Shown here: positions 1 through 7,497 of the stretch, piece by piece | How the letters are laid out: the number at the start of each line of letters is the position of its first letter | How positions within the stretch are numbered: the stretch's first letter is position 1 | Origin: an uncultured Lachnospiraceae bacterium | GTDB lineage: Bacteria; Bacillota; Clostridia; Lachnospirales; Lachnospiraceae | NCBI GenBank assembly: GCA_910584585.1 | Contig: CAJUBP010000009.1 | Coordinates: 52,616-116,615 of the forward strand | Reading direction: 5' to 3' | DNA length: 64,000 nucleotides | Notes under the pieces: model-generated | Databases searched by the model: none | What the model saw: the letters and a program-made list of their open reading frames with translations, nothing else | What the model was told of the DNA's origin: nothing | Made by a program: the position numbers and the translations under genes

Positions 1-341
1 AATACAACAATCACCGGATATTAGAAAAAATTCTGTTTTCTAAACATCCAAGCCATTCTATCACTTTCCTGGAAGCTATGCAACAAAAAAATACTGCTTG
101 TATAAAATATATCGTAACCTATATCGTAACAGTTCAGCCTTCGGCTTCACTGTTACGGAATCTGCCCATTCCAAGTCGCCTTCGGCGAAGGGCAGATTCC
201 CTTTTGACATAATTTACACATTCTCACGGACTTTGCGGCGAGCGCAAAGTCCTGATCTGAACTGTTACAATATATCTTCACCCTGCAGGGCAAAAGAACT
301 TTCTGTGAAAATTTACCTACCTTAACAGCATATACTATGCC
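1..341. other. Non-coding left flank of the Ter/dynamin operon
   Basis: I see no convincing gene here. The stretch holds the palindromic element at 126-268, which contains the left 65-bp direct repeat (204-268). The short reading frame across it is an artefact of the repeat. The operon ends at 342, so this is its 3' side and the element may also act as a terminator. Confidence 0.6.
126..268. repeat. Palindromic element with GTAACAGTTCAG ends
   Basis: A 12-bp inverted repeat, GTAACAGTTCAG at 126-137 and CTGAACTGTTAC at 257-268, bounds about 143 bp. Inside are smaller hairpins, including one near 126-156 and GC-rich stems around 177-195. The right half (204-268) recurs as a direct repeat at 10617-10681, and the terminal CTGAACTGTTAC recurs near 62100. 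It looks like a dispersed MITE- or REP-like element. I found no target-site duplication. Confidence 0.55.
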
Positions 342-947
342 CTACTTTCTTCCCGCTTTCCATCTCATCCCCCAATGAAACGCCTGATCCAAAGCCTGAT
401 GCCCTTGATAAAACTGTACTATTTTTTCAACACTAAATGTCTGATCATTTTGATTCTCAAAAAGTGCCAATCCACACATGATATTTGATGAATTATAGGA
501 ATCCATCTTTACAATGATATCTTCTGCTCCTGGATATTTTATTGTGACAATTGCATCAGCCTGCTGCCAATTTGCTACGCCTTCATAAATAAATGTATAT
601 ACCAAAATTCTTTTAAATTCAGACAATTTGTTCCCATTAATCCGAAGATTTTCCCCAGCAGCCGCAGCCCCTGTTCTGTCATCCCCATCCAAGGAGATAT
701 ATGGCTCCTGATTCAATGTTCCAAATGCATTTCCTAATGCCTGAACTGCCCCCTTTTTTCCATTCTTTAACTCATATAGGCATCCCAGATCCAAATCTAT
801 TCCAGAATTACCGCCACGTAAATTTGACAAAAATCCCCGCTTCACAGGTCTTGAATTCCAATTCAGATTTACTAAGATTTCTCCCAGACCTGCCGACGAC
901 TTTTTTTCAAGATTTACTTTTTGACCCTTTTGTAAATTAATTGCCAT
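342..947 (-). CDS. TerA-like TerD-domain protein
   Basis: This 201-aa protein belongs to the TerD superfamily of tellurite and stress-response proteins, in the TerA-like branch. It begins MAINLQKGQKVNL as TerD proteins do. The acidic metal-binding stretch GIDLDLGCLYEL is followed by the TerA-type block QALGNAFG, a GDDRTG motif and a C-terminal W-G-M-R-W segment. Family members bind calcium and probably assemble at the membrane. The start follows AGGAGATT. It is the last gene of the operon that starts at 10470 and lies 53 nt after terD. The exact role is unknown. Naming it terA would be too strong, because classical TerA is longer. Confidence 0.8.
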   Translation of the reverse strand: MAINLQKGQKVNLEKKSSAGLGEILVNLNWNSRPVKRGFLSNLRGGNSGIDLDLGCLYELKNGKKGAVQALGNAFGTLNQEPYISLDGDDRTGAAAAGENLRINGNKLSEFKRILVYTFIYEGVANWQQADAIVTIKYPGAEDIIVKMDSYNSSNIMCGLALFENQNDQTFSVEKIVQFYQGHQALDQAFHWGMRWKAGRK

Positions 948-1000
948 ACATAATCTCCTATCCTACATCGCTCCAAAGCTACCGCACAATGCCGCTTCTC

Positions 1001-1582
1001 CTATGCCACTTCAATGCCATAATGGGCACAAAGCGCTGCAAGTCCACCCTGGAACCCGCTTCCGATGGCGTTAAATTTCCACTCTGCGCCATTTCTATAA
1101 AGTTCCCCTACAACTACCGCCGTTTCAATTGAAAAATCTTCTCCAAGATCATATCGAATCAATTCGGCCCCATTTGCCTCATCCACAAGGCGGATAAACG
1201 CATTTGAAACTTGTCCAAAATTCTGATTCCTTGTTTCCGAATCATAGATTGTCACTGTAAACGCAATTTTCTCAATATTTGCCGGCACTTTTGATAAATC
1301 CACTTGTATCTGCTCATCATCGCCCTCGCCCTCACCTGTAAGGTTATCGCCCATATGGTTTACAGCTCCGCTTGGATGTGATAAATTCCCATAAAAAACA
1401 AATTCCTTATCTGTCAGACATTTTCCGTTTGTTCCCAGCATAAATGCCGCTGCGTCAAGGTCAAAATCAGCGCCTGAATCGAATGCGTTCACATCCCATC
1501 CAAGTCCTACCATGATATTTTTGAGCCCAGGATTTCCTTTTGTCAAGTCAACTTTTTGTCCCTTTGATAAATTAATTGCCAT
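1001..1582 (-). CDS. terD: TerD family protein
   Basis: A 193-aa full-length TerD protein. Visible hallmarks are the [15 protein letters not shown] start, the calcium-site motif around [16 protein letters not shown], the [15 protein letters not shown] block, and the C-terminal [18 protein letters not shown] signature. TerD proteins bind calcium and are linked to resistance to tellurite, phage and colicins and to envelope stress. The RBS AAGGAGG sits upstream of the ATG. The same C-terminal signature appears in the N-terminal domain of the TerD-dynamin fusion at the head of this operon, so three TerD-fold units are encoded together. Confidence 0.93.
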   Translation of the reverse strand: MAINLSKGQKVDLTKGNPGLKNIMVGLGWDVNAFDSGADFDLDAAAFMLGTNGKCLTDKEFVFYGNLSHPSGAVNHMGDNLTGEGEGDDEQIQVDLSKVPANIEKIAFTVTIYDSETRNQNFGQVSNAFIRLVDEANGAELIRYDLGEDFSIETAVVVGELYRNGAEWKFNAIGSGFQGGLAALCAHYGIEVA

Positions 1583-1652
1583 CGTAACTGCCTCCTTAAA
1601 TAATATTTATATAACTTTTATCGTTCACATTTTAAAGCTGAAAGTATATTTA

Positions 1653-2771
1653 TTACACTGCTTTCCATTTTACATTCGGCGCTTTACAGTATAGACAAAC
1701 TTGTTCCTCACCATTGATCTGTCTGCATTTTTTGCATATCCAATTGATCCTGCCACTGTAATTTGCCAAATTATTAGTTCTTCTTTTTCGGGAATAAACC
1801 CCTTCTAAATTAATATACTCATTGAGTCCATCGATATTTTCAGGCAGCCGCTGCTCCGAAGATATCATTAATCTGCCTATCTCTTTCTCAATCTCAACAA
1901 TTCCAGTATTCTCAATGGCTCTGCGCAACGCATATTCTGATACTCTTTTCTGATTCACGAAATATTCCTTATTCATCTGATTATAGGAATGGGCAAACCG
2001 AAGCATGCTCTTGCTCTCGCCCTGATATTCTTGATAGCATTGATCCAAATGCCGCTGTTCCGTTTTCGTCAATCTCTTTCCATTTAATTTTAATCGAAAC
2101 ACTTTCGCTGATAAGGCAGATAAGGGGAAAATCTCAAACTTATCTATCCCATGATCTTTAATGTATTGCGACGCGTTTTCCATCGTATTCTGAATACTCT
2201 CTTTTTCCTCATCCAGCATATCAATCTTATTAAGGACAAAAATCAATTTCACATCCTTATGATTTTTCACATGGCTGACTACCATTTGAAGGAGCAGTTC
2301 ATCATCATTGGTCGCTAATTGCGTCGCGTTTAAAAGATAGATGATAATCCCTTTTTCTAAGTGTTCAAGAATCTCTTTTGTTCTCTCCGCATGCCTCAAA
2401 TCCCCGGAATTATTCACGCCCGGCGTATCAACTAATACAATCGCCTTGTCTGAATTCTCTAATGTAAGTATATCTTTTACGATCAAAACATCTAATACAT
2501 TTTCGTCAGCGTTTATCTTAGAAACTGTACTGGGGTAAAATATGTCAACAGCATAATTTTTTCCATCATTTTTTCGGATATATGCCTTTGTTTCAGCTGC
2601 ACCGGGCTTATTCAGAACAGCCAATGCTCTTGCTGTGCAAGCTTCGTTTTTTTCAGGCAGTATCTCTTCCCCCAGGATTGCGTTCAAAAAAGTAGATTTA
2701 CCTGAACTCATTGTGGCCATTACACATACTGGGATGATCTCTTCATTGTTTATCCCAAATCTGCTTAACAT
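1653..2771 (-). CDS. Dynamin-family GTPase with C-terminal zinc ribbon
   Basis: A 372-aa GTPase. The P-loop reads ATMSSGKSTFLNAILG near residues 18-34, switch/G3 is VDTPGVNN near 115, and G4 is LNKID near 180. The segment after the P-loop (EKNEACTARA) matches bacterial dynamin-like proteins and the fusion protein at 7498-10470. The C-terminus carries a CxxC-CxxC zinc ribbon (CKKC and CLYC, about residues 345-363). It is much shorter than full bacterial dynamins and lacks the long helical stalk, so it may act with the 990-aa fusion as a heteromeric partner. The RBS is GGGAGAG. It lies 31 nt downstream of the 127-aa gene. Confidence 0.85.
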   Translation of the reverse strand: MLSRFGINNEEIIPVCVMATMSSGKSTFLNAILGEEILPEKNEACTARALAVLNKPGAAETKAYIRKNDGKNYAVDIFYPSTVSKINADENVLDVLIVKDILTLENSDKAIVLVDTPGVNNSGDLRHAERTKEILEHLEKGIIIYLLNATQLATNDDELLLQMVVSHVKNHKDVKLIFVLNKIDMLDEEKESIQNTMENASQYIKDHGIDKFEIFPLSALSAKVFRLKLNGKRLTKTEQRHLDQCYQEYQGESKSMLRFAHSYNQMNKEYFVNQKRVSEYALRRAIENTGIVEIEKEIGRLMISSEQRLPENIDGLNEYINLEGVYSRKRRTNNLANYSGRINWICKKCRQINGEEQVCLYCKAPNVKWKAV

Positions 2772-2802
2772 TACTCTCTCCCTTTACGGCTTTTACTGAT
2801 TT

Positions 2803-3186
2803 TTAATAATACCCTTCACAGCCTATCAAAATACTTTCCACGCAGTTATCCGGAGCATATACTCCTATCTCAAGCTTAACACTGGTACAGCCGTCATCCT
2901 CCTTTTCAAAGGATTCATCATAATCCAGTATATTTTGAAGCGTTCCGGGAAACAGCACTGTTCCTTCAACCGAAACTGTGCCCTCAAAAATCTCAACTGC
3001 TTCAAAATTATTTTCAGCGTCATAAAACACATGGAACCCGCCGTAATCATCTGTTGTATTTTTACTATATTTAGACTTTTTAAATTCCTTTGCCGGCGCG
3101 CCTAACCGCTCCCGCACCGATTCTCTGTCCATTCCAAATTTGAGCCCGTTCACATTGTCTTTGGGATTTACATTCCATTCTGTCAT
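2803..3186 (-). CDS. Unknown 127-aa acidic protein
   Basis: I do not recognise the family. The protein is acidic and soluble with no membrane segment. It begins MTEWNVNPKDNVNGLKFGM and contains a short pattern (FGMDRESVRERLGAP) that resembles small lipoprotein-assembly-like repeats, but not enough for an assignment. The ATG overlaps the stop of the preceding gene as ATGA and follows AAAGGAGG, so the two are translationally coupled. Its place between the ATPase and GTPase genes suggests an accessory or adaptor role. Confidence 0.75.
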   Translation of the reverse strand: MTEWNVNPKDNVNGLKFGMDRESVRERLGAPAKEFKKSKYSKNTTDDYGGFHVFYDAENNFEAVEIFEGTVSVEGTVLFPGTLQNILDYDESFEKEDDGCTSVKLEIGVYAPDNCVESILIGCEGYY

Positions 3187-3848
3187 ATTTTTCCTGCCTC
3201 CTTTAATTCGTCAATATACGCAAGCATTTCATTTATTGCGTCATCATATTTATCTCCAAACTTTTCTCTGATATCATCGATATCCATCTGTACCGCCTCG
3301 TCAAATTTACCTTCATCTATCAATTCCTTCTGACGTTCTCTATACGCTCTGGCTTCGCGGGAATTTCCGCAGCTTGCCGTTTGCCTGTGATCCGATTTAT
3401 CCATCCTGATTGCCGGACCATCATTGCGCGACAGTTCTGTAACGCTGTCTGCAGGCATATGATGAATCTCTCTTTTATCGCCCTCTCCCTCTTTATAGAT
3501 ATCTCCAAACCTTCCGCCCTGTCTGTCCCTTATCTCTGAATCTGAGACTTCCTGCCTTTCTAATTCCTGATTTACATCCGATCCATTTTCAAGCACATTC
3601 TCGTCTTCCGGCAAATCTGGTTTTCTCTCTGTTTGAGGCCCCGCCTCTCTTTCTGGTTCCGCATTTAACGGCCTGTCCAGTTCTTTTAACAAATCCTTAA
3701 AATCATTCTCTTTCATGTCTCCTGCTTCCTTAACATCAGAAGCATTCAATGGTTTATCCAGCTCTTTCACCATTTTCTTTGTCTCTTCGGACATCCCTTT
3801 TGATGCTTCCCCCGCCACTTCAGCAGCTTTGGCAATCTCACCTATCAT
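3183..3848 (-). CDS. Unknown 221-aa charged repeat protein
   Basis: No recognised domain. The N-terminal half has an imperfect repeat, KELDKPLNASDVKEAGD then KELDRPLNAEPEREAGP, in a low-complexity, Glu/Lys/Asp-rich and probably disordered background. The C-terminal 60 residues look helical. A similar architecture is seen in secreted or DNA-associated cargo proteins, but that is only an analogy. I chose the ATG at 3848 because AAAGG lies 9 nt upstream. An earlier start would overlap the HerA-type gene by more than 40 nt. The 3' end overlaps the next gene by 4 nt. Confidence 0.7.
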   Translation of the reverse strand: MIGEIAKAAEVAGEASKGMSEETKKMVKELDKPLNASDVKEAGDMKENDFKDLLKELDRPLNAEPEREAGPQTERKPDLPEDENVLENGSDVNQELERQEVSDSEIRDRQGGRFGDIYKEGEGDKREIHHMPADSVTELSRNDGPAIRMDKSDHRQTASCGNSREARAYRERQKELIDEGKFDEAVQMDIDDIREKFGDKYDDAINEMLAYIDELKEAGKI

Positions 3849-3850
3849 CT

Positions 3851-6800
3851 TTAACATCCTTTCTTCCGTCTGGCTACTGCATACTGGCGCCATTTTGCGT
3901 AAAGCGTAGCTTTTCCTCTGTCCTCTTTCACCATCTTACGCATCACACATTGTGTGATTGCCAATTCTAATTCCACGGACAGTTCTCCAAGGACTGACGC
4001 CAAATGATTATGTATCTGTTCCTGAATCCCATTCACTTCGTCCATTGACACAATTACATTTTTAAATCCATCGTACTTCACCAATTCACATACCACGTCA
4101 CTTAATTTCCCAAATGATTCCTCTTCCAGAATACTGGGGATAACTCCATTCTCAAGCTTCTCAACCGCGTCTAAAATGATAATGATATTTTCTGACGGCA
4201 AGTTAAGATCTTCAATATTATTTCTTATCAATTCTGTTGAAATATCTAAATATTCATCCATCCTGTTTCCCACAAGCATCATTACAATCATCCGTCTTGC
4301 GTCACGATTCATACCGTCTGTTTCTTCTGGACGATACCTATATGGATGTTCCATAATTCCAGCTTTATTAATCTTACACAATACAGGATCCAGCCAATTA
4401 TTTTGATACACAACCGCAACTCCTTTCGGAAGCCTGGCCAGTTCCGGTATCTGTTTCTCTGTCATCGCCGCTGATTTTCCTGCCTGCTGCCTGTCATTTT
4501 CATCAGGAAGCCTCATAAGAATCTTTGTATTTGTATTTCTTATAGCAGAAATGTCAATTGCATTCGGCGATTGATCCACTATCACAAAGCCTTCTCCGTA
4601 CGTTCTCATCTCGGCAATCGAATTCGTAATCATCTCCACGGATTTTCCTGCCATATCAGCCCCTTCCGCTGAAAACTTCCCCTGCGTATTTCGCAAAAGA
4701 TTATGGGCTTCCTCCAAAACTGTAATATGGCTCAATTCCTGGTTCATACATCCATCCGCACGGCTCATTCTATATTCATTGAGCTTCATTACAACAATTC
4801 CCATAATCAGCGATTTTGTTTCCTGAGAACCAATCCTGCTCAAATCAATAATCGCGTTCTCTTCAAACAAAGTGGCTGGAGATACCTCATTTGCGGTGAA
4901 CATTTGACCATTAATTCCGTTCGTCAAAGAACGGATCCTGGTAATCAGCGCTCCCGTATAATCTCCTTTATTGTCTTCAGAATAATCAGACGTATCCAAT
5001 ATCCTTCTTATCTGCATTTGAACATCTTTAAAAGAGGGATAACTCTTCTTGCTTTTTAATATATTTTCTGAATTTTCCAAATCCCATCCGCAAACCTGAT
5101 ACGCCTGTAAAACCGCGTCTTTTAGAATAGCAGGCATTGCCGCGTACATAGGCCAGCATACATTAAATATCTCTATCAATCTATCAATGTGCTCAAGGAC
5201 ATGTATCTCATCTGGAAAGGAAAACGGATTGATTTTCAACAACTCTGTCATTTTATTGTTCGTGCCAAATACATGAACATCCTGTTCATTCCCAAATACA
5301 TTTTTATATTCCCCTTTTGCCGGTTCAATCACCAAAAATTTGATGCCGTTTTTCCGGGCTTCCGATAATATTTGATAAACTGTATTTGATTTACCGGAAC
5401 CAGTTGTCCCTGTAATCAACATATGAGAAGCCAGACTTTCCAAATCAATTTCAATTTTTGTCTGCTCTATTTTCCCCATATGATATACATTCCCTAATTG
5501 AATGGTATTCCCCGGGTCACATTGCCCATCTTCTATAAAAACATTCCTCGCGAAAGAAACCATCTTACTTATGGAAACGCCATTCACCGCTTTCTGGGGA
5601 AGTCCGGCAGTAATTACCAACTCACTGCCGCTTATCATGGACGCAGGCGTAACGTCTACAGGCTCATTTCCAGTATTCATTTCAAACAGAGGATGCGTCA
5701 TCTTCTTAAGATATGCCTCTATCCGTTTTGTTTTGTAAGGGTCTATCCAGGTATTAATACTATAATTTTCTACTGTATCTTTCCTGCCTCTGCACAAAGA
5801 CTGCAATGTTCCCGCTAACGTCTTACTGGTCTGGGTGTCATCCGATATACAATATGTTGCCGTACTCCATAAACCAGTGTCTTTCGCGTCATCTATCCGT
5901 TCTATTTGTTTCTCAATCTTCTGCAGCAAATCGAGCACCTTTTTATTATCTCTTGCAAGCTGCAGTGTTTGTCCCGTTGTTGTTGTAAATGTATCTGTTG
6001 TTCCTGTTGTCTGAGTCTTTCCGCTTGTACGGTTCTGAGAATCGCTGTGAGAAAAACCTGTCTGATTTGACTCCCCGGAATTGGCGCCAAAACTTCCTGA
6101 AAGAACTATTATGCTAGGGCTTATCGCCTTACTTTTTCCCCTGGACTTGGTCTTAGATACATTACGTGTGCTGCTTATGGTGCTTCCAACGGATTCCGTT
6201 ACCGCGTTCGAAATATTTTCAGCCAACGCGCTGCTGTCAGATTCTGAATATGTCTGTGTAATCTTGGCAAAGGGCGACAGCTGAGAAAAAATTTCCTCAT
6301 AATTATCCTTTAATTCTAATAATTGTTCTGAGGATACAGGTTCAGCAATTGTAATCATGGCATATTTCTTTCCTGACATTGAATCAATCAGCTTTTCCAT
6401 CCCCTGCGCAAATTCTTTATTATTCTCACTTCTCAACCCCGGTATGCCGCTTACGGCGCTGATCACAGGACTTTGCTCACGGGCAGAAGACGCAAATACT
6501 TTATCCAGACAAGCAGTTAATCCTGCTTTGTCCTGCTGAATTAATTTTGATCCCGGAAAATTACCTTCAAAGGTTCCGGACAGCACCGACTGGCATGCTG
6601 AAATCTCGTTGATATTACTTGCTCTGGTTCCAATATAATATTCTATCCGATTGCCGTCACTGAGGATAATATGTATAAGGGTTCCGCCGCACAAAGCTAC
6701 TGAATTGTAAACATTCATTAGCTTATCCAAATTATTCTCATCTGCGTCATAAACAATCTTCGTTATCTGATTAAGACGAAGTACACTATTAATGTTCGCG

Positions 6801-6943
6801 TCCGCTATTTCTGCCGGAATGTCCTTAATCGGATAACTGCCTATTTCCGACATATACTTTCTCATGATTATGTTATCTGCCTGTGTAAACGCCGCGTTTA
6901 TTTTTTCCTGGCTCTGCGTAAATGTCTGTAATTGCTCCGGCAT
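3851..6943 (-). CDS. HerA/DUF87-type ATPase
   Basis: A 1030-aa protein with a HerA/FtsK-like ATPase core. Walker A is GTTGSGKSNT near residue 515. A Walker B-like ITVLEEAHNLL follows about 220 residues later, then sensor-type segments (VIVDQSPNAID, KILMRLPDENDR). HerA-family ATPases form hexameric rings that pump or process DNA and often partner with nucleases. Residues 1-230 are an unassigned N-terminal domain. Residues 240-335 are a Ser/Thr/Gly-rich low-complexity linker. The C-terminal 200 residues are helical. The start at 6943 follows GGGAGGTAAAT and lies 2 nt after the preceding stop. No nuclease domain is visible, so the effector may be one of the neighbours. Confidence 0.85.
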   Translation of the reverse strand: MPEQLQTFTQSQEKINAAFTQADNIIMRKYMSEIGSYPIKDIPAEIADANINSVLRLNQITKIVYDADENNLDKLMNVYNSVALCGGTLIHIILSDGNRIEYYIGTRASNINEISACQSVLSGTFEGNFPGSKLIQQDKAGLTACLDKVFASSAREQSPVISAVSGIPGLRSENNKEFAQGMEKLIDSMSGKKYAMITIAEPVSSEQLLELKDNYEEIFSQLSPFAKITQTYSESDSSALAENISNAVTESVGSTISSTRNVSKTKSRGKSKAISPSIIVLSGSFGANSGESNQTGFSHSDSQNRTSGKTQTTGTTDTFTTTTGQTLQLARDNKKVLDLLQKIEKQIERIDDAKDTGLWSTATYCISDDTQTSKTLAGTLQSLCRGRKDTVENYSINTWIDPYKTKRIEAYLKKMTHPLFEMNTGNEPVDVTPASMISGSELVITAGLPQKAVNGVSISKMVSFARNVFIEDGQCDPGNTIQLGNVYHMGKIEQTKIEIDLESLASHMLITGTTGSGKSNTVYQILSEARKNGIKFLVIEPAKGEYKNVFGNEQDVHVFGTNNKMTELLKINPFSFPDEIHVLEHIDRLIEIFNVCWPMYAAMPAILKDAVLQAYQVCGWDLENSENILKSKKSYPSFKDVQMQIRRILDTSDYSEDNKGDYTGALITRIRSLTNGINGQMFTANEVSPATLFEENAIIDLSRIGSQETKSLIMGIVVMKLNEYRMSRADGCMNQELSHITVLEEAHNLLRNTQGKFSAEGADMAGKSVEMITNSIAEMRTYGEGFVIVDQSPNAIDISAIRNTNTKILMRLPDENDRQQAGKSAAMTEKQIPELARLPKGVAVVYQNNWLDPVLCKINKAGIMEHPYRYRPEETDGMNRDARRMIVMMLVGNRMDEYLDISTELIRNNIEDLNLPSENIIIILDAVEKLENGVIPSILEEESFGKLSDVVCELVKYDGFKNVIVSMDEVNGIQEQIHNHLASVLGELSVELELAITQCVMRKMVKEDRGKATLYAKWRQYAVARRKKGC

Positions 6944-6945
6944 AT

Positions 6946-7482
6946 TTACCTCCCTGATCCAGAACCAAACATCCGGTTCCATAAACTCTCACCGCTTTTA
7001 CGGATCCGGTTCGCGTGATTCGCTTTCACTTCTTTTTTCTTCTCTTCGGAAATCATTCTTTTTTCCTGCTCACCGAACATCGTCTTTTTCCTCTTCGCTG
7101 CTTTTCCTCTTTCACTTTGCCGCGTTCCCTCCTCCATTGGAATTTTACGGGGACTTTTATTCGCCTCTGATGCCTTTAATGGATACACTTTTTTTCCGAC
7201 CGTTTCAAGATGCTGAATTCTCTCTTCACAAAAGTTGTCTATCAGGGAGGAAGCTACTAATGCCCAGTAATCCTCATCCCATTTTTCCTCCGGCTCAAAG
7301 GCTTCCCCATCAAACTCCTGCATTAATCCGGGAATATTTTTCATCTTCACGTATTCAAGGACATTCCTGAATTTATTTGTTGAAAAATTCGGATCCCCAT
7401 GTGCGATCGTATAAAAAACACTATAAATTCCAACCAAACTTTTTTTCGATATAGCATCCTCTAATGCCGCAATTTTCTCCAT
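6946..7482 (-). CDS. Unknown 178-aa operon protein
   Basis: No family recognised. The N-terminal part (about residues 1-100) is helical and hydrophobic-patterned with several Trp/Phe (EEKWDEDYWALVAS). The C-terminal 60 residues are very Lys/Arg/Glu-rich, suggesting a basic tail that binds nucleic acid or membrane. I prefer the ATG at 7482, 5 nt after GGAGG. The ATG codons at 7485 and 7494 are alternatives. It sits 15 nt after the fusion GTPase gene and 2 nt before the HerA-type gene, so it is probably co-translated with them. Confidence 0.7.
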   Translation of the reverse strand: MEKIAALEDAISKKSLVGIYSVFYTIAHGDPNFSTNKFRNVLEYVKMKNIPGLMQEFDGEAFEPEEKWDEDYWALVASSLIDNFCEERIQHLETVGKKVYPLKASEANKSPRKIPMEEGTRQSERGKAAKRKKTMFGEQEKRMISEEKKKEVKANHANRIRKSGESLWNRMFGSGSGR

Positions 7483-7497
7483 CATATCCTCCATGTT

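Noticed and set aside
98..325. 75-aa reading frame left of the Ter operon
   Set aside because: It runs through the palindromic repeat element and has no ribosome site or recognisable product.
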